A stretch of DNA of 56,229 bases from an uncultured Lachnospiraceae bacterium. Lineage in GTDB: Bacteria; Bacillota; Clostridia; Lachnospirales; Lachnospiraceae. The stretch lies in assembly GCA_910588285.1 (NCBI GenBank), contig CAJUQB010000021.1:1642-57870 (forward strand), in the 5' to 3' direction. The translations under genes and the position numbers were made by a program. The stretch's first letter is position 1. Each line of letters begins with the position of its first letter. Below the pieces are notes generated by a model. It did no database searches. It was not told the DNA's origin and worked only from the letters and a program-made list of their open reading frames with translations. Of the stretch, positions 43,507 to 52,895 are shown piece after piece.

Positions 43507-44124
43507 TCATTCGTTGCATATTTCCAGATAAGATTTCACCACACGAATCAGCTTCTCATAGCTCATGGAAGCCGTATTCAGGCAGAAATCATAATTTCTG
43601 CTGTCATTCCATTCGTACCCGGTGTAATATTTGTAATACTCTGCCCGGTACTTGTCAATCTTATCAATCTTGCGGTTCAGCTCCCGGTCCGGCTCCCCGG
43701 ACACCTCCCGAAGGCGCTTGAGACAGTCTTCCCTGGGCGCATAGAAATACAGCCGCAGTACATCATCCCGATCCCGCAGCACATAGTCTGCACAGCGGCC
43801 GATGATAATACAGGATTCCTTTTCCGCCACCTCCTTGATGATCTTGGCCTGAAGATTAAAAAGATTGTCATTTGATACGAAATCCCCGCTCTCCGGCGGC
43901 AGCACCTTCCCGCTGTAGGGCCGCACCCCCTTCAGCAGGGAAAATCCCCGTTTCCGCTCATCCGCTGCCCCAAAGAGCGCCTCATTGATTCCGCTCTCAT
44001 CGGAAGCCATGCGGATCAGCTCCCGGTCATAGCAGTGGATCCCAAGCTCCTTGGCCAGAAGCCCGCCCAGGGTCTTCCCGCCGCTCCCATAGCTTCTTGC
44101 AATGGTAATTACTGTTTTCTTCAC
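43507..44124 (-). CDS. Cytidylate kinase-like family protein
   Basis: About 205 residues. The P-loop is ARSYGSGGKTLG near the N-terminus, and CYDRELI and GRCADYVL are typical of the family, which is common in gut Clostridia and separate from Cmk. Its substrate is unproven. GTG 44124, six bases after AGGTG, is the better start; GTG 44133 directly adjoins the livF stop. It sits between livF and ktrB on the same strand and may be cotranscribed with either. Confidence 0.85.
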   Translation of the reverse strand: MKKTVITIARSYGSGGKTLGGLLAKELGIHCYDRELIRMASDESGINEALFGAADERKRGFSLLKGVRPYSGKVLPPESGDFVSNDNLFNLQAKIIKEVAEKESCIIIGRCADYVLRDRDDVLRLYFYAPREDCLKRLREVSGEPDRELNRKIDKIDKYRAEYYKYYTGYEWNDSRNYDFCLNTASMSYEKLIRVVKSYLEICNE

Positions 44125-44133
44125 CCTTGACAC

Positions 44134-44844
44134 CTACTCTCCCAAATATGCTTTTTTGATGGATTCGTCATTCAAAAGCTCCTCTGCCTTCCCCTCCAGG
44201 ACAATGTTGCCCGTCTCCAGCACATAGGCCCGGTCGGCAATGGACAGCGCCTTCCTGGCATTCTGCTCCACCAGAAGAACCGTGGTCCCGCCGGCGGAAA
44301 TCTCTTTGATAATGTCAAAGATCTCAGATACCAGAATCGGCGACAGGCCCATGGAGGGTTCGTCCATAAGGACAATCCTGGGCTTTGACATCAATGCCCG
44401 GCCCATGGCCAGCATCTGCTGTTCCCCGCCGCTTAGGGTACCTGCAATCTGATTGCGCCGCTCCTCCAGACGCGGGAACCTCTTGTATACCATCCTTAAG
44501 GTCTCCTGGATCTCTGCCTTATCCTTTCTGGTATAAGCTCCCAGCTTCAGATTATCCAGCACAGACAGCTGGGAAAATACACGCCGCCCCTCCGGCACAT
44601 GGGCCATTCCCATGGGGACGATTTTGTGGCCGGCAATCTTCGTAATCTCCTTCCCTTCAAAGAGGATGCTCCCCTTATGGGCCGGGATCATGCCGGTAAT
44701 GGTCTGCAGGATGGTCGTCTTCCCGGCGCCATTGGCGCCAATCAACGCAATGACCTCCCCCTCGTTTACCTGGAAGGAAACTCCCTTAATGGCCTGTATC
44801 ACGCCGTAAAATACCTCTAAATCCTTTACTTCAAGCATTGCCAT
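44134..44844 (-). CDS. livF: Branched-chain amino acid ABC transporter ATPase LivF
   Basis: 236 residues. Walker A GANGAGKTT, signature LSGGEQQM, Walker B IVLMDEPSMGL. The short C-terminus without an extra helix is the LivF type. AGGAGGG precedes the ATG. It is the last gene of livJ-livH-livM-livG-livF. Confidence 0.95.
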   Translation of the reverse strand: MAMLEVKDLEVFYGVIQAIKGVSFQVNEGEVIALIGANGAGKTTILQTITGMIPAHKGSILFEGKEITKIAGHKIVPMGMAHVPEGRRVFSQLSVLDNLKLGAYTRKDKAEIQETLRMVYKRFPRLEERRNQIAGTLSGGEQQMLAMGRALMSKPRIVLMDEPSMGLSPILVSEIFDIIKEISAGGTTVLLVEQNARKALSIADRAYVLETGNIVLEGKAEELLNDESIKKAYLGE

Positions 44845-44856
44845 GTTCTTTCCCTC

Positions 44857-45615
44857 CTATTCTCCCAGATACGCCTTGATGACCTCCGGGTCATTCAGCA
44901 CTGCGCTGGTCTCCCCCTGGGCCAGAATCTGCCCGAAATTCAGCACGGACAGCTTCTCACAGATACCGGACACCAGCTTCATGTCATGCTCAATCAGAAG
45001 GATCGTCATATCAAAGGTATCCCGTACAAAGCGTATGGTCTTCATCAGCTCCTGGGTCTCATTGGGGTTCATGCCGGCTGCCGGCTCATCCAACAGGAGC
45101 AGCTTGGGTCCCGTGGCAAGGGCCCTGGCAATCTCCAGCTTCCGCTGCTTCCCATAGGGAAGGTTGGAGGCCAGAAGTCCTGCTTCTCCATCCAGGTCGA
45201 ACACCTTCAGCAGCTCCATGGCCTTCTCGTCCATCTCCCGCTCTGTCCTGTGGTACTGGGGCAGCCGCAGGATCCCGGACAGGGTACTGTAGGAATGGCC
45301 ATTGTGGAGCCCCACCTTCACATTGTCCAGCACAGAGAGGGCATGGAAAAGGCGGATATTCTGGAAGGTCCTGGCAATCCCTGCCTTATTAATATATGTG
45401 GTCTTTTTTCCGGTGATGTTCTCCCCGTCCAGGAAAATCGTCCCGTCCGTTGGCCTGTATACCCCGGTCAGCAGGTTAAAAATCGTTGTCTTGCCGGCGC
45501 CGTTGGGTCCAATCAGACCGTACAGCTCCCCCTTTTCAATGGCAACGGTAACACCATCTACCGCTCGGAGGCCTCCAAAGGAGATTCCCAGATTCTTTAC
45601 TTCTAATACTGCCAT
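44857..45615 (-). CDS. livG: Branched-chain amino acid ABC transporter ATPase LivG
   Basis: 252 residues. Walker A GPNGAGKTT, a LivG-type insert (ITGKKTTYINKAGIARTFQNIRLF), the Walker B region LLLLDEPAAGMNPNET, and the terminal VLNDPEVIKAYLGE are diagnostic. The signature reads NLPYGKQRKLE, normal for LivG. It starts one base after the livM stop. Confidence 0.95.
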   Translation of the reverse strand: MAVLEVKNLGISFGGLRAVDGVTVAIEKGELYGLIGPNGAGKTTIFNLLTGVYRPTDGTIFLDGENITGKKTTYINKAGIARTFQNIRLFHALSVLDNVKVGLHNGHSYSTLSGILRLPQYHRTEREMDEKAMELLKVFDLDGEAGLLASNLPYGKQRKLEIARALATGPKLLLLDEPAAGMNPNETQELMKTIRFVRDTFDMTILLIEHDMKLVSGICEKLSVLNFGQILAQGETSAVLNDPEVIKAYLGE

Positions 45616-45616
45616 C

Positions 45617-46678
45617 TTACTCTGCCTCCTTTGCGGTCTTTTTTCCGAGTCTGCCCTTCAGGGAATGGGCCTCTCGCCAGTCCTTGATCTTCGGGCTCCA
45701 ATTGAACAGCATCATCACAATCAGGACAATGGAGTAGATCAGCATCCGGTAATCGTACAGGCCACGCAGCAGCTCCGGCAGCAGCGTCATAATGGCAGCT
45801 GCGATAATAGAGCCCCGAAAGCTTCCGATTCCGCCGAGCACCACAAACACCAGAATCATGATGGACATATTGTAGCCAAAATTCGCCGGTGTGGCTGTGA
45901 CCGTGGACAGATTGTGGGCATAGAGCACCCCGCCGGCCCCTGCAATGGCCGCAGAGATGGTAAATGCCATAAGTTTATATTTCGTGATATTAATTCCCAC
46001 GGATTCCGCGGAGATCCGGTTGTCACGGATCGCCATGATGGCCCGGCCGCTGCGGGAATTCACCAGGTTATACACCACAAACAGGCAGATCAGGATCAGG
46101 ATCACACCGATGGTAAAGCTGGACAGACGGGAGATCTTGGCAATCCCCTTGGCTCCGTTTATCAGCCACAGCCCATCCTCCTCAAGCTCCACAGGCGTGG
46201 ACAGGGAAAAATGAAAGCCCCTGCCGTCCTTTCCTATATACAACACATTGATGATATTCTTGATGATCTCTCCAAAGGCCAGCGTCACAATGGCCAGGTA
46301 GTCGCCCCGAAGCCGCAGCACCGGAATCCCGATCAGAAACCCGAAGAGGGCTGCCATCAGGGTTCCCGCTGCCAGGGCAATCACAAACAGCAGAATCCCG
46401 TTTGTCACTGTCTCAGACAGCAGCTTACTGATCAGGCCACCGGAAAAGGCTCCCACGCACATAAAGCCTGCATGGCCGATACTGAGCTCCCCCAGATACC
46501 CCACACAGAGGTTCAGGCCAATGGCCACAATCGAATAGGTACATACCGGCACCAGAAGTCCCTGCATCAGGGAGGACATATGCCCGGTGGTGATCAGCAG
46601 CTGAACTATGATGTATACAGCGATGACCAATCCAAAGGTGATCAGATGGTCTTTTGTTGTTTTTTTCATTCCCTTCAT
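45617..46678 (-). CDS. livM: Branched-chain amino acid ABC permease LivM
   Basis: 353 residues with about eight to ten membrane helices. YLGELSIGHAGFMCVGAF and VLRLRGDYLAIVTLAFGEI are the LivM blocks. It forms the heterodimeric pore with LivH. Two adjacent ATG codons (46678 and 46669) are both plausible starts. Confidence 0.94.
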   Translation of the reverse strand: MKGMKKTTKDHLITFGLVIAVYIIVQLLITTGHMSSLMQGLLVPVCTYSIVAIGLNLCVGYLGELSIGHAGFMCVGAFSGGLISKLLSETVTNGILLFVIALAAGTLMAALFGFLIGIPVLRLRGDYLAIVTLAFGEIIKNIINVLYIGKDGRGFHFSLSTPVELEEDGLWLINGAKGIAKISRLSSFTIGVILILICLFVVYNLVNSRSGRAIMAIRDNRISAESVGINITKYKLMAFTISAAIAGAGGVLYAHNLSTVTATPANFGYNMSIMILVFVVLGGIGSFRGSIIAAAIMTLLPELLRGLYDYRMLIYSIVLIVMMLFNWSPKIKDWREAHSLKGRLGKKTAKEAE

Positions 46679-46718
46679 TCCATTTACTCCCTTTCCTCCA
46701 TTCTCTTTCGCTTCCAGG

Positions 46719-47600
46719 TCAGACCTTCTCGCTGATCTTCTTGCCCAGGATACCGGTGGGCTTCACCAGAAGAACAACGATCAGCACTGCAAATACAATC
46801 GCGTCTGCCAGCTGGGAGGATATGTAGGCTTTGCTCAAAATCTCAATCACGCCAAGCAAAACGCCTCCGAGCAACGCACCGGGGATTGAACCGATCCCTC
46901 CAAATACCGCAGCCGTAAAGGCCTTGATTCCCGGCATGGAGCCGGTGTAGGGGCTTAAGGAGGGGTAGGCGGAGCACAGAAGCACGCCTGCAATGGCAGC
47001 CAGGCCGGAGCCAATGGCAAAGGTCAGGGAAATCGTCCCGTTGATATTAATCCCCATCAGCTGTGCCGCATCCTTGTCCTCGGATACTGCCAGCATGGCC
47101 TGTCCGGCCTTTGTTTTCTTGATAAAAAGCGTCAGGCCAATCATGATGACCACGCAGGCCAGCACCGTCACAATGGCAGTTCCCGGAATGATCAGGTCTC
47201 CTCCTGCCAGCTTAATGGGGGCCAGCGTCACCACGGAGGTAAAGGATTTGGTATCTGCCCCAAACAGAAGCAGCGCCGAATTCTGCAGAAAATAGCTGAC
47301 GCCGATAGCCGTAATCAGAACAGCCAGGGGCGTTGCCCGCCGCAGAGGCTTGTATGCGATCTTCTCAATGATCACACCCAGCGCCGTACAGACCACCACC
47401 GCAAAGATCAGAGACACCAGCGGCGGCCAGCTCTGCATACTCATGGTCATAAATACGGCGTAACAGCCGATCATAATGACATCCCCATGGGCAAAATTCA
47501 GCATCTTAGCAATCCCATATACCATGGTATATCCCAGAGCTATAATTGCATATACACTTCCCAGGCTGATCCCATTGATCAGATAGGTCAAAAAACTCAT
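46719..47600 (-). CDS. livH: Branched-chain amino acid ABC permease LivH
   Basis: 293 residues. The opening NGISLGSVYAIIALGYTMVYGI and LNFAHGDVIMIG are the LivH hallmark, followed by several membrane helices and FGGIGSIPGALLGG. AGGTG precedes the ATG. It is separated from livJ by a hairpin terminator. Confidence 0.95.
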   Translation of the reverse strand: MSFLTYLINGISLGSVYAIIALGYTMVYGIAKMLNFAHGDVIMIGCYAVFMTMSMQSWPPLVSLIFAVVVCTALGVIIEKIAYKPLRRATPLAVLITAIGVSYFLQNSALLLFGADTKSFTSVVTLAPIKLAGGDLIIPGTAIVTVLACVVIMIGLTLFIKKTKAGQAMLAVSEDKDAAQLMGININGTISLTFAIGSGLAAIAGVLLCSAYPSLSPYTGSMPGIKAFTAAVFGGIGSIPGALLGGVLLGVIEILSKAYISSQLADAIVFAVLIVVLLVKPTGILGKKISEKV

Positions 47601-47702
47601 ATGAACACCTCAGACTTTCTATTAATTTACTCATTGCTCATTATAGCATGAATAATACCTGTATACAATGCTTTTATGAAATAGGTTTCCTCTATCATAA
47701 AA

Positions 47703-47741
47703 GGCGCCCGGCGACAGTCCTTTGATCTGCCGCCAAGCGCC
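47703..47741 (-). terminator. Attenuating hairpin between livJ and livH
   Basis: Arms of 15 bases (47703-47717 and 47727-47741, a few mismatches or G-U pairs) followed on the minus strand by TTTTA. It would let most transcripts stop after livJ, giving more binding protein than membrane components, a common arrangement. Confidence 0.7.
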
Positions 47742-47760
47742 AATCTCATAATCAGCCCTC

Positions 47761-49041
47761 TTATTCTGCTGCTACGTATGCACCATCCTTGATGACAACA
47801 GCCATGGGTGCCTTGCTTACCGCACCGCTGGCATCCCAGGTCATCTCGGAGCCTGCGCCTGTCAGTCCGTTATAGGAAATCTCTGTCATGGCCGTTTTAA
47901 TTGCATCGCAGATATCGCTTGCGCTCATATCCGGTGTCGCACCAGCCTTCTCAATGGCAGCCTTCATGATATAGATCGCATCGTATGCATCTGCTGCAAA
48001 CTGGATGGGAATCTCGCCGTACTCTGCCTGATACTTCTCTACAAAAGCCTTGGTAGCCTCATCCTGGCTGTCTGCTGCAAAAGGTGTCAGAAGCATAACG
48101 CCCTCTGCCAGCTCCGTATTGAAATTCTTTGCGCCCAGGATTCCGTCCATACCGTCCACACCGAAGAAAATCGGATCATAGCCCATGGCATCTGCCTGTG
48201 TTAATACAAGGGCCGCCTCCTGATAGTAGAAGGGCAAAAATACCAGCTCAGCGCCGCCGTCCTTTGCCTTCTGCAGCTGGGTGGTAAAATCTGTCTTGGA
48301 ATCTGCCGTAAAGGCCTCATCCGACACGATCTCCAGTCCTCTTGTCTCTGCCTCCCTCTTGAAGGAATCATGGATACCGGAGGAATATACATCAGAGCTG
48401 TCATAAATGATAGCAACTTTGGTAGCCAGCTTCTTCTCTGCAATGTACTCTGCGGAAGCAACTCCCTGGTTGGGATCCGTAAAGCATACCTGGAATGCAT
48501 TGTCCTCCTCAATTACATCTGTAGAAGATGCAGAGGGTGTCAAAAGGAACATATTGTCTTCCGCTGTCTCCGCCGCTACTGCCACACAGGGGGTAGTGGT
48601 AACCGTCCCCATCAGAAGCTGCATTCCCCAGTCCTTCAGGGAATTGTAGGCATTCACAGACTTCTGTGCATCATGCTCGTCATCCTGGAAATTATATTCA
48701 ATCTGATAGCCGTTGATTCCGCCGGCTGCATTGATCTCATCTACTGCGATCTGGCCGCCTCTCTGTGCTGCCAGTCCATAGAGGGCTGCGCCGCCGGTGG
48801 TGGGTCCAATCCCGCCAATCTTGAAGGCTTCCCCGGATCCGGCGCTGCTTCCTGCTCCATCTGCCTCTCCGGCTCCGTCTGCTGCATCGGATCCAGCGTC
48901 GCTGCCGTCATTGCCCGCTGCTCCTGCCTCACTGCCCTGATTGCCATTGGATGCTCCTTCATTGCCGTTACCGCCGCCGCAGGCCGCCAGGGATGCAGTC
49001 AATGCAAGAGCTAAAAACATACTTACTATTCTCTTTTTCAT
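47761..49041 (-). CDS. livJ: Branched-chain amino acid ABC substrate-binding lipoprotein
   Basis: 426 residues. The lipobox SLAAC is followed by a Gly/Ser/Asp/Ala-rich spacer to about residue 70. The type I periplasmic-binding fold then begins (FKIGGIGPTTGGAALYG, AVDEINAAGGINGYQIE). GGAGG lies nine bases before ATG 49041; an in-frame ATG seven codons upstream has no ribosome binding site. Ligand specificity is inferred from the operon; other aliphatic amino acids or peptides are possible. Confidence 0.93.
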   Translation of the reverse strand: MKKRIVSMFLALALTASLAACGGGNGNEGASNGNQGSEAGAAGNDGSDAGSDAADGAGEADGAGSSAGSGEAFKIGGIGPTTGGAALYGLAAQRGGQIAVDEINAAGGINGYQIEYNFQDDEHDAQKSVNAYNSLKDWGMQLLMGTVTTTPCVAVAAETAEDNMFLLTPSASSTDVIEEDNAFQVCFTDPNQGVASAEYIAEKKLATKVAIIYDSSDVYSSGIHDSFKREAETRGLEIVSDEAFTADSKTDFTTQLQKAKDGGAELVFLPFYYQEAALVLTQADAMGYDPIFFGVDGMDGILGAKNFNTELAEGVMLLTPFAADSQDEATKAFVEKYQAEYGEIPIQFAADAYDAIYIMKAAIEKAGATPDMSASDICDAIKTAMTEISYNGLTGAGSEMTWDASGAVSKAPMAVVIKDGAYVAAE

Positions 49042-49071
49042 TGTAATAATCCTCCTTTTCAACTTTTTGCT

Positions 49072-49100
49072 ATTTTACTACAAGAAATTTCATTTGTAAA
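49072..49100 (-). promoter_or_regulatory. Promoter of the liv operon
   Basis: TTTACA (49095-49100) and TAAAAT (49072-49077) on the minus strand, 17 bases apart, about 30 bases from the livJ start codon. Confidence 0.8.
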
Positions 49101-49132
49101 CATTCTATGTTATACAATTTACGTATGCTTAT

Positions 49133-49149
49133 CATAACTTTGAGTTATG
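49133..49149. promoter_or_regulatory. Inverted repeat upstream of the liv promoter
   Basis: CATAACT and AGTTATG around TTG, perfect. It lies 33 bases upstream of the liv -35 element and has no T-run on either strand, so an operator is more likely than a terminator for xylB. Confidence 0.4.
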
Positions 49150-49201
49150 TTTTGCTCTTGCATCCTGTCAGATACTGTCCCTTCCGACTGCCGCAAACAC
49201 G

Positions 49202-50680
49202 TTATTCCATCACTTGGTACACTGGCTTCAGCGCCGGATAGATCTGCCGAAACACCTGATAACGGGCTTCATATTTTTCCACCAGCTGCGGGCTGGGCTC
49301 CACCACTTCCTTCACCCGCACGATCTGCTCTGCCGCCTGCTCCACGGTATCGTACTCGCCGCAGGCCACTGCCGCCAGCATGGCACCGCCAAGGCCCGGA
49401 CCTTCCTCCACCTCAAGAACCTCTACCTGAAGGTTCATGATATTGGCGATCATGGTCTTCCAGAGGGCGCTCTTTGCCCCACCGCCGCAGATCCTGGTTC
49501 TGGAAATGGGAATCCCCAGCTTCCTGGCCACCTCCAGGGAATCCCGCAGGGCAAAGGCCACGCCCTCCAGCACTGCCTGGGTCATGTCTGCCCGGGATGT
49601 ATCCATCGTCATACCCACAAAGGTTCCACGGGCCTTGGGATCGTTGTGGGGAGACCGCTCCCCCATCAGGTAGGGCAGGAAATAGACATGGTTCTCTCCC
49701 AGCTTCTCCTCTGTAATATCCTTCTGCTCCCCGGCAAAATCCCCGGTGCCCAGGATATCCTCCATCCACCATTTATTACAGGAAGCCGCGCTGAGCATAC
49801 AGCCCATCAGATGATACCGCCCGTCCGCATGGGCAAATGCATGAAGGGCATTGTATTCATCTACCTTGAATTGGCCGGAGGAGATAAAGATCGTGCCTGA
49901 TGTTCCCAGGGAAAGATTGCAGGCCCCCTCGCCTACCGTTCCGGTTCCCACCGCAGCAGCCGCATTATCCCCTGCCCCTGCCGCTACCCTGACCTCCTCT
50001 GAGAGCCCAAGCTCTGCCGCCACCTGGGGCAGCAGCGTTCCGACACACTCATAGCCCTCATAGACCTTTGCCATCTGCTCTTCCCTCAGGTGGCAGATCT
50101 CCAGCATTTCCTTTGACCAGCAGCGGTTCTTCACATCATACAGCAGCATCCCGGAGGCGTCGGAGGCGTCGGTGCAGTGGACTCCGGTCATGCGGTAGGC
50201 CAGATAATCCTTGGGCAGCATCACCTTTTTAATCCTGGCAAAATGATCCGGCTCCTTGTGGTAGACCCACAGCACCTTGGGCGCCGTAAAGCCGGTAAAG
50301 GAAATATTTCCCGTATAGGCGGAAAGGGTCTCCTTCCCGATCTCTTCATTGAGGTAATCGCATTCCTCATAGGTCCTCCCGTCATTCCACAGCAGCGCCG
50401 GACGGATCACCTCATCCTTTTCATCCAGAATTACCAGTCCATGCATCTGGCCCCCAAAGCTGATTCCCTTTACCAGGCTCCTGTCGCAGTCTGCCAGCAG
50501 CTCCTGCAGCCCCTCCATGGCCTGCTGATACCAATCCTTTGGATTCTGCTGGGACCAGCCGGGCTGCGGGAATTCGATGGGGTATTCTCTTGAGACAATG
50601 TTTTCAATGGAACCGTCCGCCCGCATCAGCACCAGCTTTACGGCAGAGGTTCCCAGGTCGATTCCAATATACAGATTCAT
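49202..50680 (-). CDS. xylB: Xylulokinase
   Basis: 492 residues of the FGGY kinase family. The phosphate 1 motif is YIGIDLGTSAVKLVLM, GISFGGQMHGLV and LWNDGRT follow, LSLGTSGTIFIS is phosphate 2 and ICGGGAKSALWKTMIA is the adenosine motif. The MHG phrase and length favour xylulokinase over glycerol kinase. It phosphorylates D-xylulose. AGGAGG precedes ATG 50680. Divergent from a ROK repressor, the usual xylose arrangement, although no xylose isomerase is in the window. Confidence 0.9.
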   Translation of the reverse strand: MNLYIGIDLGTSAVKLVLMRADGSIENIVSREYPIEFPQPGWSQQNPKDWYQQAMEGLQELLADCDRSLVKGISFGGQMHGLVILDEKDEVIRPALLWNDGRTYEECDYLNEEIGKETLSAYTGNISFTGFTAPKVLWVYHKEPDHFARIKKVMLPKDYLAYRMTGVHCTDASDASGMLLYDVKNRCWSKEMLEICHLREEQMAKVYEGYECVGTLLPQVAAELGLSEEVRVAAGAGDNAAAAVGTGTVGEGACNLSLGTSGTIFISSGQFKVDEYNALHAFAHADGRYHLMGCMLSAASCNKWWMEDILGTGDFAGEQKDITEEKLGENHVYFLPYLMGERSPHNDPKARGTFVGMTMDTSRADMTQAVLEGVAFALRDSLEVARKLGIPISRTRICGGGAKSALWKTMIANIMNLQVEVLEVEEGPGLGGAMLAAVACGEYDTVEQAAEQIVRVKEVVEPSPQLVEKYEARYQVFRQIYPALKPVYQVME

Positions 50681-50701
50681 GATGTTCCTCCTGATTTTAT
50701 A

Positions 50702-50720
50702 TAGTTTATTCTCTGAACTA
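50702..50720. promoter_or_regulatory. Candidate ROK/XylR operator
   Basis: TAGTT and AACTA separated by nine bases in the xylB leader. The Bacillus XylR operator also has TTAGTT/AACTAA half-sites (recalled). It lies between the xylB promoter and start codon, where repressor binding would block transcription. Confidence 0.55.
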
Positions 50721-50732
50721 AATGATAATTTA

Positions 50733-50761
50733 AACGTACCACAATCCATTCCTTCTGTCAA
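50733..50761 (-). promoter_or_regulatory. Probable xylB promoter
   Basis: On the minus strand TTGACA (50756-50761) and TACGTT (50733-50738) have a 17-base spacer. A second TTGACA directly precedes the first (50762-50767). The -10 is weak, consistent with a regulated promoter. Confidence 0.5.
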
Positions 50762-50778
50762 TGTCAAGAGAAAATTAT

Positions 50779-50807
50779 TTGAAAATTCCGGCCTAATCCG
50801 CTATAAT
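50779..50807 (+). promoter_or_regulatory. Promoter of the ROK regulator gene
   Basis: TTGAAA (50779-50784) and TATAAT (50802-50807) with a 17-base spacer. Because the -10 ends at 50807, the longer reading frame from 50806 cannot be the gene start; ATG 50854 is used. Confidence 0.85.
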
Positions 50808-50853
50808 GGGGATAGTTTTAGAAAAAGGAATACCACTGCAAGGAGACACCAGC

Positions 50854-52047
50854 ATGACCGCCAGCTACCCCATGGTCCATGACCGGAACCAACAGAAAAT
50901 ATTAGAAGCCATTATACAGGAGGATGCCATCTCCCGGGCAGATCTGTCCAAGCGCCTTGGGCTCACCAAGGCAACCATCTCCAGCCAGGTGCAGGGGCTC
51001 CTTGACCTGGGCCTGGTGGAGGAGATCGGCAGCCTTGCCACCAGCAAGGGACGGCGGCCTATCCTGCTGCGTTTTTGCGGCAGCTGCCGTCGGGCGCTGG
51101 CCATTGATATCACCCCCACAGATATCCGCGCCATGCAGGCCAACCTGCTGGGACAGCAGTGCACCCTCCTCCAATGGGACTGGGACGGGAAGCCTGATAC
51201 CTTGACTGCCCTTCTTAAGAAGCTCATTCAAAGGGCCCTTTCCGAAGGCCTGCCCTTTGGCACAGCTTCTCCCCAAGGCAGCAGTGCGCCTCCCCTGGCC
51301 GGCATCAGCCTGGGGATCCACGGTGTTGTACATGAGGACCGGATTTTGTTTACCCCCTACTATCAGCTGGAGGGAATGCCCTTAAAGGAGCTGCTGATGC
51401 AGGAATTCGGCCTTCCCATATACCTGGGCAATGAGGCGAACCTGTCTGCCCTTGGCGAATGCACCTTTTCCTCCGGAGCCGCAAGCCTCATCAATATCAG
51501 CATCCACTCCGGCATCGGCCTTGGTATTGTCATGAACGGCCGCCTTTACCTGGGAGACAGCGGCTTTGCCGGGGAATTCGGACACACCGTTGTGGAGCCC
51601 GGCGGGCTTCCCTGCCCCTGCGGCAATCTGGGCTGCATTGAGCAGTATGCCTCCATTGACGCAGTTTTGCGGAACTACAATCAGTTAAAGGATACCCGGC
51701 ATTCCACCATTGACGATCTGGTGGCAGGCTGTCAGCGGCAGGAGGGTGCTGCCCTGGCTGCTGTGGCGGATTTCGTGAAATACATGGCCATTGGGATCAA
51801 TAATATTGTCAATATCTTCAATCCCCAGCTGGTTGTCCTCAACAGCCTGCTGACCGCCTACCTGCCGGATGTGGTCCCCCGCATCCAGCAGCAGCTGAAG
51901 AATCCCATGAGCCGGGGCTGCACCATCGTGTCCTCCACCCTGCAGGATACGGCCACCCTGCTTGGAGGGATTGCAGTCTGTGCCAGACAGTTCCTGGGAA
52001 TCGAGGACTTTCGGCCAGTGACCTCATTTTATGGAAAAGAACCCTGA
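50854..52047 (+). CDS. ROK family transcriptional regulator (XylR/NagC type)
   Basis: 397 residues. An N-terminal winged helix (NQQKILEAIIQEDAISRADLS, LGLTKATISSQVQGL) is joined to a ROK sugar-kinase-like domain with the zinc motif PCPCGNLGCIEQYAS. AAGGAG precedes ATG 50854. Divergence from xylB points to xylose or xylulose as the signal, so XylR is the likely identity, but the effector is not proven. Confidence 0.9.
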   Translation: MTASYPMVHDRNQQKILEAIIQEDAISRADLSKRLGLTKATISSQVQGLLDLGLVEEIGSLATSKGRRPILLRFCGSCRRALAIDITPTDIRAMQANLLGQQCTLLQWDWDGKPDTLTALLKKLIQRALSEGLPFGTASPQGSSAPPLAGISLGIHGVVHEDRILFTPYYQLEGMPLKELLMQEFGLPIYLGNEANLSALGECTFSSGAASLINISIHSGIGLGIVMNGRLYLGDSGFAGEFGHTVVEPGGLPCPCGNLGCIEQYASIDAVLRNYNQLKDTRHSTIDDLVAGCQRQEGAALAAVADFVKYMAIGINNIVNIFNPQLVVLNSLLTAYLPDVVPRIQQQLKNPMSRGCTIVSSTLQDTATLLGGIAVCARQFLGIEDFRPVTSFYGKEP

Positions 52048-52055
52048 AAACATAA

Positions 52056-52343
52056 CGTTCCATTACTATCCCGGATACATCCGAATACCGTGTTGTAAAT
52101 TATGCTATTGGCGTATCCGGGGATTCCATGGAGCCGGATTATCATGACGGCGATATCGTTTTGGTGTCCCAGCGTGTGGAAATGTACCATGGGGACGTTG
52201 GCATCTTCATTATCAATAACAAAGCCTACATCAAAGAATATGGGAAGACAGAGCTGGTATCCCGGAACCCGGATGCCCCTAACATCCAGATATCAGAATA
52301 TGACAATATTGTATGTATGGGCAAGGTAATCGGGAAATTGTAA
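52056..52343 (+). pseudogene. C-terminal fragment of an S24/LexA-like phage repressor
   Basis: The open frame begins after a stop just downstream of the ROK gene and reads AIGVSGDSMEPDYHDGDIVL, then IKEYGKTELVSRN. The catalytic serine (GDSM) and lysine (YIKEYG) of self-cleaving repressors are both present. The DNA-binding N-terminus is missing, and the only ATG (52128) falls after the serine. It is a prophage or ICE repressor remnant. Confidence 0.75.
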
Positions 52344-52420
52344 ACATCGGTAAAAATCATCGACATAGTGCATTACCTATTTTATAATAAATATATCTCA
52401 AAGGAAAGGAGGATAATCGC

Positions 52421-52510
52421 ATGGGAACTGAAGCCGAAAGACAAGATACCCGAAAAGCAATGGCATATGACCTCTGCACAGCGCTGAAGAATAAATTTAT
52501 TCGAAATACT
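52421..52510 (+). pseudogene. 5' fragment of an unknown gene
   Basis: AAAGGAGG precedes ATG 52421 and the first 28 residues (GTEAERQDTRKAMAYDLCTA and a few more) look like a genuine protein start. The frame stays open to 52687, but from about 52590 on it is antisense to the tail-fibre cassette. It was probably truncated when the cassette region was joined here. Confidence 0.45.
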
Positions 52511-52590
52511 TTAAAACCCCAGCCTTTTCTGATAAATAGAACAAAACCACACATTATGGCTGTCTGCCCGGGATTATCCACATTTACAGC

Positions 52591-52881
52591 CTATGGCTTG
52601 CCCATCTGTTTCATTTTTTGTGGATATTTTGTTGTTCCCCTATTCCAGCTATTTGCCTGGGCAGAAGTAATACCAATGGCAGTATAGTGTGTTCCGACGG
52701 TGATCTTACTATTTGCTGTATTCCTAGCTGTCTGATCCACCGCTGTTCCAGCCGATGTAGCATAACCTGCAGAACTCGCATAATTTACTGATTGTTGACC
52801 AATATTTCCGGTTGTAATTGCGGTAGATGCGTCCTGTTTATTTCTGATGGCATTATTCGCGTTACTTAAATCCGTGTTTAG
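52591..52881 (-). CDS. Tail-fibre-like C-terminal cassette A (no start codon)
   Basis: Read on the minus strand from the site at 52866-52886: LNTDLSNANNAIRNKQ, later VNYASSAGYATSAGTAVDQT and NSKITVGTHYTAIG, stop TAG at 52591. Alternating Ala/Ser/Thr/Asn repeats of this kind are typical of phage tail fibres. No initiation codon or N-terminal domain is attached; upstream of LNT the frame closes within about 40 bases. It can be expressed only if joined to another gene across the site. Confidence 0.7.
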   Translation of the reverse strand, partial: LNTDLSNANNAIRNKQDASTAITTGNIGQQSVNYASSAGYATSAGTAVDQTARNTANSKITVGTHYTAIGITSAQANSWNRGTTKYPQKMKQMGKP

Positions 52882-52886
52882 CTTAC
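52866..52886 (+). repeat. Recombination-site-like repeat A
   Basis: Contains the core CGTGTTTAG followed by CTTAC. It shares 16 of 21 positions with site C (55335-55355), in the same orientation as C and inverted relative to B. On the minus strand the core encodes Leu-Asn-Thr in frame with cassette A. Confidence 0.7.
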
Positions 52887-52895
52887 AAAAGGAAA

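Noticed and set aside
52421..52687. 88-codon plus-strand frame taken as one gene
   Set aside because: Only its first part looks real; the rest is antisense to tail-fibre cassette A.
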